A stretch of DNA of 64,000 nt, taken from contig NW_024756459.1 in NCBI RefSeq assembly GCF_018991925.1, positions 551,001-615,000 on the forward strand, given 5' to 3'. Below, in pieces: positions 1 through 12,004 of the stretch. The DNA is from Homarus americanus. Taxonomy: Eukaryota > Arthropoda > Malacostraca > Decapoda > Nephropidae. Both the position numbers and the translations under genes were made by a program. The notes under the pieces are model-generated. The model saw only the letters and a list, made by a program, of their open reading frames with translations, searched no databases and had not been told where the DNA came from. Positions within the stretch are counted from its first letter, which is position 1, and every line of letters starts with the position of its first letter.

Positions 1-394
1 CGGCAGACATCTCACGGCTGTTGAGAGTGAAACCCGTCAAGGGATACCGGGCAATATTTGTCCTCCACTCGCTGTCAATCGTGGAGTAGCGAGGGAAGCA
101 AACATTCCCCGTCCTCACGCTCCTCATCCTCACGCTCCTTATGCTCTATGCTCCCTACTGTAAAATTTTCTCGTAAATACGGTTGAAAAGGAAACGTTTT
201 GCTAATTATTTTAAGTTTCGATCAAATTTGGATTAAGTTACGATTAAAATTGGTTTCTTAAATTACGATCAAAATTGGATTCTTAAATTACGATCAAAAT
301 TGGATTCTGAAAAGCTCGTAATATGAAATTATCTTCGTAATTGGATGGTTCATATTCTCCAAGTTGAGGAGTTTACAATTTGCTCATAAGTGGC

Positions 395-441
<47 letters not shown>

Positions 442-856
442 ACTGGTTATGTGAGAATTTACGTAACTAGTTTGAGGAAATTGTCGTACGAACGTTTGAG
501 AATCCACATTTGTGACGTAATTAATCAGGTAGATACCGAGATGAAAAATTAACGTAAGATTATTTAGGATTCATTTTATTGTCGTAGGAACCTCTGAGAA
601 TCCTTACTCTTATCGTAGGTAGTCTTGTAGGATTTGCCTCCCTAAGCTGTGTCGCTGGTGGGAATTTAAGGATGTGCGTGTGAGAATCCTTCCTGCAAGA
701 GTCCTACGGGAGTGAGAGGATCCTTAAGTCCTTGTAGATATGCTGTAGAAAATCCCGTGTGTGTGTTTGTGTATGTCAATGGAGGAACGTTTGTAGATTT
801 AAGGAGAGTATGTATGTATGTATCTATCTTTTTATCTATCTAGTTCTATCAATATA

Positions 857-908
<52 letters not shown>

Positions 909-1162
909 CTTGTTGCTTTATTTTCTTCCGTTTCTTTATGGTTTGTTTTATCCCTCATTGTTCCATTTACAACTAGAAAGGAAAAAAAAAAGAAAATCAC
1001 GCCAAAGAAAACGTCAAAAGTTATATTTAGTCGCCAACTTAAAAATGAGATTCGCCAGACTTTTTTATTTACTTTTTTGTAGCAAACTTTTTTTTTTAAA
1101 GAAAAATCTGAAATGGTGAAAATGGTTATTGGCGGCGCGACCCTTGTAGGAGTTGTAAAGAT
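1..1162. other. Non-coding left edge
   Basis: AT-rich DNA with (TG)n and (CT)n tracts and two or three copies of the dispersed TTTGAGAATCC motif (near 494, 590 and 684). Three near-copies of TTACGATCAAAATTGG occur at about 238-305. No gene was found. Confidence 0.6.
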
Positions 1163-1167
1163 ATATA

Positions 1168-1264
<97 letters not shown>

Positions 1265-1270
1265 ATGAGT
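1163..1270. repeat. (CT)n-(TG)n compound microsatellite
   Basis: About 40 CT units with one interruption (near 1183), then TG units. A shorter (CT)n is at 860-906 and (TG)n at 396-440. Confidence 0.97.
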
Positions 1271-1378
1271 CTTTTGAATTTGTATGTGTGTATGTGTTTG
1301 TATGTTTATGTGTACGTATATTTTGTTTGTGTGTGTGTGTGAGACAGACACAGACAGACAGAGAGAGAAAGAGACAGA

Positions 1379-2272
1379 AGGGCCGCCAGACAGACAGTAA
1401 GGGCCGCCACAGACAGACAGTAGACAGACAGACAGTAAAGGGCCGCCACAGACAGACAGTAAGGGCCGCCACAGACACAGTAAAGGGCCGCAGACAGACA
1501 GACAGTAAAGGGCCGCCACAGACAGACAGTAAAGGGCCGCCACAGACAGACAGTAAAGGGCCGCCACAGACAACAGTAAAAGGCCGCCACAGACAGACAG
1601 TAAAGGGCCGCACAGACAGACAGTAAAGGGCCGCCACAGACAGACAGTAAAGGGCCGCCACAGACAGACAGTAAAGGCCGCCACAGACAGACAGTAAAGG
1701 CCGCCACAGACAGACAGTAAAGGACCGCCACAGACAGACAGTAAACAGACAGACAGTAGGCCGCCACAGACAGACAGTAAAGGGCCAGACCAGACAGCAG
1801 TAAAGGGCCGCCACAGACAGACAGTAAAGGACCGCCACAGACAGACAGTAAGGGGCCAGACAGACAGTAAAGAACTTTAAAGCCACAGACAGACAGTAAA
1901 GGGCCGCCACACAGACAGTAAACAGACAGACAGTAAAGGGCCGCCACAGACAGACAGTAAAGGGCGCCACAGACAGACAGTAAAGTACAGAGGCCGCCAC
2001 AGACAGACAGTAAAGGGCCGCCACAGACAGACAGTAGACAGTAGTAAGGGCCGCCACAGACAGACAGTAAAGGGCCGCCAGACAGACAACAGGGCCGCCA
2101 CAGACAGTAAAGGGCCGCCACAGACAGACAGTAAAGGGCCGCCACAGACAGACAGTAAGGGCCGCTACAGACAGACAGTAAAGGGCCGCCACAGACAGTA
2201 CAGTAAGGGCCGCCACAGACAGACAGTAAGGGCCGCCACAGACAGACAGTAAAGGGCCGCCACAGACAGACT
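1379..2272. repeat. Minisatellite, about 24-bp unit (GACAGTAAAGGGCCGCC)
   Basis: Tandem copies of a unit built from CAGACAGACAGTAAAGGG and CCGCCA, roughly 35-40 copies with frequent one- to several-base deletions and a few truncated units. Minus-strand open frames through it are repeat translations (LSVAALYC). It follows a (CT)n-(TG)n tract at 1168-1265. Confidence 0.95.
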
Positions 2273-2376
2273 CAGTAACTTGGATGTAAAACTCACTAAG
2301 GCAGAAAAAAAATATGACGAGAGATTTTCGGGAATAACATGGTGACCAGTTCCCATCAAAGGTCTGGAGGCTGAGA

Positions 2377-3662
2377 GTCCTGAGAGGATTTATTTCCCTT
2401 TCCTTGAGCCCTGAGAGGATTTATTTCCCTTACCTTGAGCCCTGAGAGGATTTATTTCCCTTACCTTGAGCCCTGAGAGGATTTATTTCCCTTTCCTTGA
2501 GCCCTGAGAGGATTTATTTCCCTTTCCTTGAGCCCTGAGAGGATTTGTTCCCTTACCTTGAGCCATGAGAGGATTTATTTCCTTACCTTGAGCCCTGAGA
2601 GGTTGTTCCCTTTCATGAGCCCTGAGGAGGATTTATTTCCCTTTCCTTGAGCCCTGAGAGGATTTATTTCCCTTTCCTTGAGCCCTGAGAGGATTTATTT
2701 CCCTTTCCTTGAGCCCTGAGAGGATTTATTTCCCTTTCCTTGAGTCCTGAGAGGATTTATTTCCCTTACCTTGAGCCCTGAGAGGATTTATTTCCCTTAC
2801 CTTGAGCCCCGAGAGGATTTATTTCCCTTACCTTGAGCCCTGAGAGGATTTATTTCCCTTTCCTTGAGTCCTGAGAGGATTTATTTCCCTTACCTTGAGT
2901 CCTGAGAGGATTTATTTCCCTTTCCTTGAGCCCTGAGAGGATTTATTTCCCTTTCCTTGAGCCCTGAGAGGATTTATTTCCCTTTCCTTGAGCCCTGAGA
3001 GGTTGTTCCCTTTCGCCAGGCCTGAGGAGGGGATTTATTTCCCTTTCCTTGAGTCCTGGAGAGTTTATTTCCACTACCTTGAGCCTGAGAGGATTTATTT
3101 CCATACCTTGAGCCCCGAGAGGATTTGTTTCCCTTAGAGGCCTGAGAGGATTTATTTCCCTTTCCTTGAGCCCTGAGTTTATTTCCCTTTCCTTGAGTCC
3201 TGAGGAGGATTTATTTCCCTTACCTTGAGCCCTGAGAGGATTTATTTCCCTTACCTTGAGCCCCGAGAGGATTTATTTCCCTTACCTTGAGCCCTGAGAG
3301 GATTTATTTCCCTTTCCTTGAGTCCTGAGAGGATTTATTTCCCTTACCTTGAGTCCTGAGAGGATTTATTTCCCTTTCCTTGAGCCCTGAGAGGATTTAT
3401 TTCCCTTTCCTTGAGCCCTGAGAGGATTTATTTCCCTTACCTTGAGTCCTGAGGATTTATTTCCCTTTCTTTGAGCCCTGAGAGGATTTATTTCACTTTC
3501 CTTGAGCCCTGAGAGGATTTATTTCCCTTACCTTGAGCCCTGAGAGGATTTATTTCCCTTTCCTTGAGCCCTGAGAGGATTTATTTCCCTTTCCTTGAGC
3601 CCTGAGAGGATTTATTTCCCTTGCCTTGAGTCCTGAGATAATTTCTTTCCCTTAGCTTGAGT
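2377..3662. repeat. Minisatellite, 31-bp unit (CCTGAGAGGATTTATTTCCC)
   Basis: About 41 copies of a unit beginning CCCTGAGAGGATTTATTTCC and ending in TTTCCTTGAG or TTACCTTGAG. Two sites vary (TTTCC/TTACC and GAGCCC/GAGTCC). An eight-unit order of variants at about 2742-2960 recurs at 3196-3414, showing higher-order duplication. Confidence 0.95.
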
Positions 3663-4520
3663 TAAAGGAATGTACGCCTTTTTACCCTCTGTTTCCCTTA
3701 CACTTTTGGTTTAAATTCTCAAAAAATCGTAAGAGAATTTGTTCACCTTAGTTTAGGTTAATTAAATAAATCATTTTTTTTTTAGTGTAAGTTTTTGGGT
3801 ACACCTGAAAATTAATCACCTCACCGTTACCTGAGAGTTAGGTTAGGTAAGTTAACAAATTAAATGGTTTCTCGTATCTTTAAGAGGATTTCCTGTATAA
3901 TCCTTTGAGAATCCACCTTTATGTCGTAACTTAGGTGAGTTAGTTGACATACTCCCACTTTACTAAATACGGGTTGGGAAATTTTCTGGCCAAATCTTTG
4001 AAAATCTGGAGGTCTTGGTCGCTAATTAAGGGTTTTGTGATGGAGCGTCTTGTCTTAAGTTGAGGTGTTGGAGACTCTTAAGTTTGTCAACACACACGGA
4101 CAGGGTTTACATAATGTTAGGTCCTCATGAACTACGAAAACTCGCTAAACCAACGGGAGGAACATCACTCAACGTCATTATTTATATTTTAAGATTTCGT
4201 TTCTTATTTTTCTCACTTAAGTTGTAGATTCATTTGAAAGTTTTATTTTTTATATCAAAAGTTTTAAGTATTATGTAAAACTTTCTTATGTAATATAGGT
4301 ACAAAGATATAGATCACGTCAAAATTACCCCCCCTCCACCTCCCCCCCCCCATGTTCTCACCTGTAGATTGACCCCATTTTATCTCACCTGAAGGTTAAT
4401 CACCCCGATGCTACCTGGGTGGAGGAGGGGGGGTGGGGGGGATTTACAGATGCTTAAGGAAGATTAAAGAACATATACCATTCATTAAGTCCCGTAGTTC
4501 TTATATAACGTAAATATCCA

Positions 4521-4595
4521 TCAGCTGTTCTTTGTTGACATTTTATCAGCTGTTCTTTGTTGACATTTTATCAGCTGAGTTTTGTTTACATTCAT
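4521..4595. repeat. 25-bp tandem repeat (TCAGCTGTTCTTTGTTGACA)
   Basis: Copies start at 4521, 4546 and 4571; the third is diverged. Shares the CAGCTG..TTTGTT theme with the 66-bp duplication 1 kb to the right. Confidence 0.85.
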
Positions 4596-4987
4596 CATCG
4601 CGAATACCATCATTTACGTGAAAAAAAAATTACGAACCTTTGAGAATCCATCATTATATATCGTAGTTCAAGTGAGTTATGTGAGAATATTTATCGTAAG
4701 ACTCTGTGAGAATCCGTGTTGGTGTGGAGCCTTATGCAAGACAGGTGACGTATTCTTACATCAAGAGGAAAATTAACTTACGATTTTCTTAGACTCTAGG
4801 AGGTAATAGGGAGTGGGTCAGTGGAGGTGTGAGGTGTTGGAGGTAGAGGGGGGGAGAGAGAGATCAGTGTTGGAGGTAATAAGATAGGGGGAGAGGAAGT
4901 CAGTGAGTCAGAGTGTTGGAGGTGACAGTGGATGGTGATGGAGGAAGGGAGTCGATGTGTGCAGCCAGCAGTTACTTAACTCTCCAG

Positions 4988-5032
<45 letters not shown>

Positions 5033-5130
5033 TTTAATGGTACAGTATTCGCTTTGTCATGGCAGCTGTTTGATTCTTCTTCTTCTTCTTCTTCATAAAT
5101 TTGTCATGTTTTCATATTGTCCTAAAATCT

Positions 5131-5132
<2 letters not shown>

Positions 5133-5216
<84 letters not shown>
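5133..5216. repeat. (CT)n microsatellite, 42 units
   Basis: Uninterrupted run. A (CA)n run of about 20 units precedes it at 4990-5029. Confidence 0.98.
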
Positions 5217-5221
<5 letters not shown>

Positions 5222-5531
5222 ACCATAAGAAAAACAAGAAAATAACATTAAATACATCGACTCAAAATAGTACCCCATAGACCACTCAAATTCCCCAATA
5301 AGTAGGTCACAAAACTTATGTACTTAAGTAGCTTGGTCGTGTTTGGCTCAAGGCTTGTGAGGCCCTTAGGAACTAGGGCAACGTGGCCCCCTTGGCTCGC
5401 TTTGAAGGAGGTTGATAGAGCCCTAGATCCTCCTCACCCTTGTTGACGTCTATTGGTTGACAGTACTTTATCTGATTTGGTTGATATCACCTGATTTTTT
5501 TTTTAATTAATGTTTAACTTGGTAACTTTTT

Positions 5532-5668
5532 GTTTACATCCATCAGCTGATCTTTGCCTTGCCAGTTGACTTTGTTTACATACACCAGCTGACTTTTGTT
5601 TACATCCATCAGCTGATCTTTGCCTTGCCAGTTGACTTTGTTTACATACACCAGCTGACTTTTGTTGA
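5532..5668. repeat. 66-bp tandem duplication
   Basis: GTTTACATCCATCAGCTGAT and the following 46 bp repeat exactly at +66 (5532 and 5598). The unit contains CAGCTG twice. Related CAGCTG-containing 25-bp repeats (three copies) lie at 4521-4590. Confidence 0.9.
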
Positions 5669-5895
5669 CAGTCATCATCTGTTGTAACATCTGCTCTACA
5701 CTGACCACATACACAGGGCGAGAACACCGCTAAAACACACTCACAGTACAGACCAAGAACTTCAACGAATAGATCGGAAATTACCATTGGTTAGCATTGA
5801 ACACCAGTGACTTGTATATTTACATTGGATACAGTTACATTGGAGACAGTTACGTTGATACCACCAACTAGTATGTACGTTACGGTGCTCCACTG

Positions 5896-5972
5896 TGTAC
5901 ACCACCGACCTAGTGTACACCACCGACCTAGTGTACACCACCCACCGAGTGTACACCACCCACCCAGTGTAC
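5896..5972. repeat. 18-bp tandem repeat (TGTACACCACCGACCTAG)
   Basis: Four to five copies of TGTACACCACCGACCTAG, the later ones with CCCACCGAG or CCCACCCAG. The palindrome TGTACA occurs once per unit. Confidence 0.9.
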
Positions 5973-6412
5973 AGTTACAGACAGGTGTTGGCAATAGACA
6001 GGTGGCAGGTGTGTTAGATATATGAATTATATTTAATGATACAACTGACTGGAGAACTGACATAACTGCTGTACTTAACTTCGCTCCGTTACTAAACCAC
6101 GATTTTTGGCCACTTCATTACTCTGAAACACAAGAACACGATGATTTGATCGTTAGTAAATTTATAACACCAACTTAAAACACAGGACAAGTATATTTCA
6201 TAGTTAAACATCGTGATTCTTATTCAGTCGATTTCCCGATTCTGGTTTTCATCCGATGTTGATCTCACCAGGAGGCGGAAGTGTGACTAAGTAAATATTG
6301 TTTTTTTAATTATTCATATATTTTCCTCTTTCGCCGTTACTGAGAGAGAACACGTGTAGTATTGGGTCTAATTCCCATATTATTTATCATCGTTATCTGT
6401 GTGGCAGCCTGA

Positions 6413-6838
6413 GTGAGACAGATTCGTTCTCATATCCGCATTATGGATATCAATTCACTAGAGTCGGTGCAGCGAAGAATGACCAAAATGATTCCGGGAC
6501 TTAGAAACCTTCCATATCAGGATAGGTTAAAGAAACTTAACTTGCATTCCCTAGAAAGACGAAGAGTGCGGGGAGATATGATAGAAGTATTTAAGTGGGT
6601 GAAAGGAATCAATAAAGGGGATATAGATAAAGTTCTTATAATATCCGAGCAGGATAGGACTCGGAGCAACGGATTCAAGTTGGATAAGTTTAGGTTTAGG
6701 AGGGAGATAGGAAGAAACTGGTTCACAAATAGGGTGGTGGACGAGTGGAACAAGCTTAGCAACTTTGTAGTAAGTGCGGGAACTCTGGAAAGTTTCAAAA
6801 GGAGGCTAGATAGATTCATGGATGATAGAGAGTGGTAG
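6413..6838 (+). pseudogene. 3' end of a CR1/Jockey-type LINE reverse-transcriptase ORF
   Basis: Seen: 141 open codons ending at TAG, containing INSLESVQRRMTKMIPGLRN, YQDRLKKLNLHSLERRRVRGD, MIEVFKWVKGI and a C-terminal WFTNRVVDEWNKLSNFVVSA-type segment. Known: this order (ESVQRR...R..LNL.SLE.RR.RGD.IE..K) is characteristic of the last 150 or so residues of non-LTR retrotransposon reverse transcriptases of the Jockey/CR1 group. The catalytic palm domain is absent, so the copy is truncated at its 5' end and dead. It is clearly a different family from the copy at 22.6-23.4 kb, differing at most positions outside the shared motifs. Confidence 0.88.
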
Positions 6839-6928
6839 AAACTCTCGACAGGAGCTGCCATGCACATTGCACAGGCCAACCGGCCTATTGCAGACTCCTT
6901 ATTTTCTTATGTTCTTATGTTCTTATTA
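6839..6928 (+). mobile_element. LINE 3' untranslated end with TTCTTATG microsatellite tail
   Basis: Immediately after the reverse-transcriptase stop codon there is a short 3' segment (GCACAGGCCAACCGGCCTAT and onward) ending in a repeat of TTCTTATG. Short tandem tails of this kind, rather than poly(A), are typical of CR1-like LINEs. The tail probably marks the true 3' end of the insertion. Confidence 0.75.
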
Positions 6929-8825
6929 GAGGTGACAATTTAACCCACACATCTCTGAGAATTCATCTTTGTATCGTAGCTTTAAGTGAGCCATTTAGAC
7001 ACGTTATCTCGTTAAAGTACCAACAATCGATTTTTTTTATAATTGAATTAGTTACGTTTTCACATGTCCATTTGGGGAATAATTTAACGTATTATCCTTT
7101 GAGAATTAGAATTTTTTGTCGTAGAAGTCATAAACTAATATGGTTTGTCATCTCTCAGAATTAATTAGATATGACGCGTAAATAATTAATCCCGATGTAG
7201 TAGCAGAAGGTAATTAGTTAGATACATCTTCACTACGGGAGAAATATTTCCGTAAGAACCTTTAAGAATCAGGACCATCATTATTTTGAGTATAATGGAA
7301 GGTCGTCCCCATACGCCTTGATCTTCACTATTTTTCACGTTAATAGTTGAATAATAATGACTAATAATAATAATAATGGTAATAAAAAAATAATAACAGT
7401 TGTATCATAATTACACCACAAATTACGTTATCTACAACAACAGTCTAAGTCCTTAAAACTTATAAAAGTATAGAAAGTAGGAGAAGTAACGTGGACAGAT
7501 GTCGTGTAGTGTTTCAGAAAGTTCATTACGAATTCCTGTTTCACTTGTAAAAGTATATGGAGGGAAGAAACGTGAATGGACACCTATGTAATATTTAAGT
7601 GAACTTGGAAACCGATTAATATTTCAATTTTACTTTACTTTATCTCGAAATTGCAGTACTTAAAAAACTATTAATTAATCCCGTTGTACTTTTTCACTTC
7701 ATAATACAAATAACTTAGAAAATTCATAAACTAATTGGGTTCTTTCCACCGTACAAAACCACTGACAGCATTAAAAAAATGTAAGGTTAGTGAGATAACT
7801 TTTAATCACAACTCACTTTTATGCCGTAAGTAAGTAGAAGAGAATTTTATAAGTGTGTTGTCGAGTCCGTGTAGAATATAGAGAATCCTGTTGATAATTA
7901 CACGAGAGAAGCCCTGAGGGAAGGCAGACACCGCGGCACTTGTTTACTGGGCGGAAACGTCTCGTCTTCCGGGTGTGTGGAGGCTAATCACAGTCGCTTT
8001 GCTCGGTGCCTCTTTACATCTTTAAAACCCTCGTATTTAGAGCAATTACTCCTTTATCTTGACAGCTGGGGTGAATACAGTGAAATATTTAGTAGCTGGC
8101 ATAAGCGGTGACATAAGGCCTTTGTTGTGTGTGACTCACTCGTATGACAAGGCGTGTGAAGGAAATTTTACGAGAGAGTGATATCCATGTCGGGTAATGA
8201 TTCATGTTTCCTCAATTCATCACTGGCCTGCATGGGTTCCAGTATTATACCCTACGTGTTTGTGACCACCAAAGGCTTGATGTTATTTGTGGTTGTTATA
8301 GCATTTTTAATTATGTAAGCGCAGTAAGGAGTAATTATTTAAATGAGAAGCGAGGTTCAGTGTCCTCTGTCCCTGGGAATGGTGACCGCCTAGACGCCAT
8401 ATGGTCCTCCCCCCCCCTCCCCCCAACCCTCCCGCCAGACTGGAAGGCTCTGGATTCTCAAAAATCTATATATAAAAATCTAACTTAAAATGCACAGAGA
8501 AAGCACTGGAGTCCTTAACCTAACGTGTTGCTTTCACTGATCCACTTGCATTTTGGGACGATCATACGAGTCCCCAATATTGGCTTCACACTACAGGTAA
8601 CAATATATCCTGGTCACATTTTATTAGTGAAACAATAACTAATCTTGCAGTTTTATTCCACAAATTGTACTACATTATTTATAGTACTGGTATAACATGG
8701 TATAACTAGGACAATGTTGTTGGGTACTGTACACTTGGTTGGATCTAAAATACAACCACACACACACACACTTAAAGACGTCTTCAGTGTTTCAAGATCA
8801 ACTGTGGCTTAGTAAACACCTCTGG

Positions 8826-8862
<37 letters not shown>

Positions 8863-9146
8863 TCTTACCATAATTTTTTTCTCCTTAAACACTCTCCAGC
8901 AACAACACAAGACATCTGGCTCACGTTACAAGCCAAAAAATGTCGTAGCAATTCCCTCACTGAGACAATCCTCCCAATACATTGTCTTATCCCCACTTAC
9001 GGAGAAAACGACTTAGGAATCTTTGAGAATCCAGCATAGATAAAGCGTGAAGGGGTAAAAAAAAAAAAGGCTTCCCCAGAATCCTTTGTCCGTATATGGG
9101 CGAACAGGGAAATATCTTGGCGACATTGTTGGCTACTCTCCCGTAT

Positions 9147-9147
<1 letters not shown>
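6929..9147. other. AT-rich non-coding region upstream of the first visible exon
   Basis: Holds TTTGAGAATCC-type motifs at about 6951, 7092, 7260 and 9021, and (CA)n runs at 8757-8771 and 8829-8858. An open stretch at 8204-8488 has no recognisable protein. An upstream exon or promoter of the gene could lie here, but I see no convincing one. Confidence 0.5.

Positions 9148-9230
<83 letters not shown>
9148..9230. repeat. (GT)n microsatellite, about 41 units
   Basis: Uninterrupted dinucleotide run. It lies about 440 bp upstream of the first visible exon. Confidence 0.98.
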
Positions 9231-9232
<2 letters not shown>

Positions 9233-9543
9233 TATATAAATATCATGTACATATTTTATTTTTATATGTGCTGTACGTACGGTTATTACATATTATTCTA
9301 TTATGTAAACTTACTTGAAGATGGTGATTATAGTTCTCTGTTTGTGTTGCCAATTTGACTGTTTATCTGTATATGTTGGAGGTGAAACACATATGATTAA
9401 TTTCAACACAAACCTGTGATGTTAATTACACCGTGCAACACACAAACACCTGTGGTTCATATCACATTCTTAACCATTATCACATCTCATTCCACACACC
9501 TGGAGCTTATTATAACCCACAGGTGACTATTAACAGGTTTTGG

Positions 9544-9576
<33 letters not shown>

Positions 9577-9670
9577 GCAGTTCAGTACCTAAACATAACT
9601 AAATAAACAGACATCCTTTTGTGGACACCCTCACGCGTATAATTACCAGGTATCCTTTTGTATCCTGCAG

Positions 9671-9749
9671 GAACCCGAGTCGCAGCAGCAGCGGGGACAC
9701 AGAGAGGGGCGCAGCAGAAGTCTCCCCAGGACACCTGCACCCTGGGGCG
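9671..9749 (+). CDS. Internal exon (79 nt) of the unrecognised Ser/Pro-rich protein gene
   Basis: Seen: a pyrimidine-rich tract and TATCCTGCAG precede the exon, and GCG|GTGAGT follows it, a strong donor. Two frames fit the next exon. If the exon starts at phase 2 and ends at phase 0 it reads NPSRSSSGDTERGAAE and onward, joining codon AGA at 13345. If it ends at phase 2 it reads TRVAAAAGTQRGAQQKSPQ and onward, joining an acceptor two bases later at 13347. Both stay open. The third frame does not fit any local acceptor. At 79 nt the exon is not a multiple of three, so skipping it would shift the frame. A (TG)n tract of about 130 bp begins some 53 nt after the donor. Upstream exons were not found. 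Exon status is inferred from splice sites and phase compatibility only. Confidence 0.55.
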
Positions 9750-9801
9750 GTGAGTGGGCGTGGGCGCTGAAGGAGGTGTGGGGAAACTATACCAGCAAGG
9801 T

Positions 9802-9839
9802 GTTGTGTGTGTGTGTGTGTGTGTGTCTGTGTGTGTGTG

Positions 9840-9931
<92 letters not shown>
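9802..9931. repeat. (TG)n microsatellite of about 130 bp, intronic
   Basis: A TG run with two small interruptions (TC near 9826, TT near 9840). It begins about 53 nt after the donor of the 79-nt exon on the sense strand, so the pre-mRNA would carry a long UG tract. Confidence 0.97.
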
Positions 9932-9933
<2 letters not shown>

Positions 9934-10297
9934 AACCTAGTGGGAGGGAGACGGAGAGGGATGGAAGGAGGGAGTCAGAGAGGGGGAGATAGGGAAGGAA
10001 GGATTGGGTAAGAGGAGGGAAGGAAGGAAGGAAGAGAGAGAGAGAGAGAGAGAGACAGGTATAGACAAAAAAATTTAGAATAAAATAATGAAACGGCAAA
10101 AAGTATATAACAAGAACACAACACAATAATAGTTACTCCTCCAAACTACCAATTAAGGTCGAGCTAATTTAGGTCGAGCTAATTATACAACCACCCTAAT
10201 TGAGTAATTACAAGTGTCGGCTCCTATCATGGTCTTCTCTTCTTAATTACTACCTGAAGATAATTGAAATGTTAAATTAAATACTTACGGAAATTTC

Positions 10298-10400
10298 TTC
10301 GACACCTGTTAATTGTAATTGGGTTTTGTGTGACACCTGCTAATTGTAATTGGGTTTTGTGTGACACCTGCTAATTGTAATTGGGTTTGTATGACACCTG
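10298..10400. repeat. 31-bp tandem repeat (GACACCTGCTAATTGTAATT)
   Basis: Three copies of GACACCTGCTAATTGTAATT plus GGGTTTTGTGT; the outer copies differ by a few bases. Confidence 0.88.
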
Positions 10401-10623
10401 TAATATATTAACGTGGAGTACAATAGAGTTAGGTTAGGTTTGGTTAGAGGTTAGGTTAGGTTAAGTTCCGGGTCAGAGTGTTAGTGAACCTTGCAACACG
10501 TGAGTCTTCAACACTGCAACACTGTATTGCCGTTCTCATTATCCAATCAAAACCCAGACGAAACATTCACCACTTATTAATACGATTCTGAAAGTCTCGT
10601 ATGTCAAACTTAGGATATGGGAA

Positions 10624-10707
10624 ATATTTACACTTATGGTAGAGTCTCAGTGCAATTTTACCGCCATATTTACACTTATGGTAAAGTCTCAGTGCAATTT
10701 TAACGCC
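10624..10707. repeat. 42-bp tandem duplication (AGTCTCAGTGCAATTTTA)
   Basis: ATATTTACACTTATGGTAGA and the following GTCTCAGTGCAATTTTACCG recur at +42 with three mismatches. A related sequence (AAGAGTCTCGGTGTAATTCT) is found at about 34839, so the motif is dispersed. Confidence 0.85.
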
Positions 10708-10861
10708 ATCTAGACAGCCATTTTTACACTATAGGTTAGGTTAGGTTTGGTTAGGTTAGGGTAGGTGAGAAAGATACGTTCTTACATCACCAGTTAGGAA
10801 CTTTTGAGAATGTCTGTATATCGTAGCTTTAATGAGTTAGCCAGATGCCTTACTTTACAAA

Positions 10862-10866
<5 letters not shown>

Positions 10867-10921
<55 letters not shown>

Positions 10922-10934
10922 TGTGTGTGTGTGT
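10867..10934. repeat. (GT)n microsatellite, intronic
   Basis: GT run interrupted by GCGCGC near 10906. Confidence 0.97.
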
Positions 10935-11180
10935 TTACGATCTTTGGGGAAATCCTGATACCTTAAAATCGACCATTAATTCTAAGTTCCTTTAGGTGAG
11001 TGAGTTGGATCATGTGATTTGAGGGTCGGGGAGGAGGGGAACAGAAACCGCCCTCCAACCCGGAATTAAGAGTACCTGTATGGCTTCTATGGGGGAAGGA
11101 CAGCGAGTTAATACTAAATCCAGGTTAGGTTACTTCTTATTGTCTACTTGATACAGTACCTGGCCGGGTAAATCTATACG

Positions 11181-11225
<45 letters not shown>

Positions 11226-11969
11226 TTAGGCCAAGGTAATTTAACTGAGGTAACTAGACTCACTTATTTGAGTTTTCTTTTTAGTCCTGATAAATATTAC
11301 TTCAGTATTATTATTAAGACTTAAACCAGTTAACGGATGTAATAACAAGAACCTGCAGTTTTTACAAGGTTTATGGTGATCCAATGAGCCAGAGGCCTTT
11401 TGTAAATCTAACGTTAACATCCCGTTTAATTTACCGAGCTATTTAGGCCCTGATGTGGTCATTTAGATGGATCAAGTAGGTGTCAATTGAGTGATCCCCT
11501 TTAATACTTAACTAGAGTCTGTACAGAATATCGTTATCCTGATTATATTTTTCTATGTGATTATACTCTACTCTAATTTTTTGGATATAGTTCGTCAGGA
11601 TTCTAAACTACCTGACGTTTAGTTTTATAAAGGAAACAAACATATGATAACATAGCCACAATGGATAATAATAAGCGTTAATTATTCCACAAACACCGAT
11701 AAATGATTAAACATGAAAAACTAAAATTTAAACGCAATTTTTTCATGATCATTGTATTCACCATTGGGTAATTATTCTACAAACACTGGCGAACAATTTA
11801 TGGAGTCATTTAAAGTCACTCAGGTCATTCACCTCGTTTTAAACGGTGCCTTTAAACGCCAGTAGTAAACAAACCCAAAATGGTAGTTACTCCTCGAATT
11901 GACCCTTGTTTTCTGTGGACGTGGTGGTGGAGTGTAGAAAACTGTGTAGGTAAGGTAACTTAACCATTT

Positions 11970-12004
<35 letters not shown>

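Larger units (their letters stand above)
3663..6412. other. Non-coding region between the 31-bp minisatellite and the LINE
   Basis: Contains two related 36-bp segments (CACCTGAAAATTAATCACCT at about 3802 and CACCTGAAGGTTAATCACCC at about 4387), C-rich and G-rich homopolymer stretches at 4326-4440, copies of the TTTGAGAATCC motif at about 3900, 4640 and 4703, and the short repeats listed separately. Confidence 0.6.

Noticed and set aside
836..2216. Long overlapping minus-strand frames (up to 383 residues) reading LSVAALYC repeats
   Set aside because: They translate the 24-bp minisatellite and adjoining CT/TG tracts; all three frames are open through the same repeat.
2377..3662. Regular 31-bp repeats that might suggest a CRISPR array
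   Set aside because: The repeats are directly abutting with no unique spacers, variants follow a tandem-duplication pattern, and the setting is eukaryotic.
8204..8488. 94-residue open frame upstream of the gene as a 5' exon
   Set aside because: No donor in a matching phase and no composition shift; probably chance.
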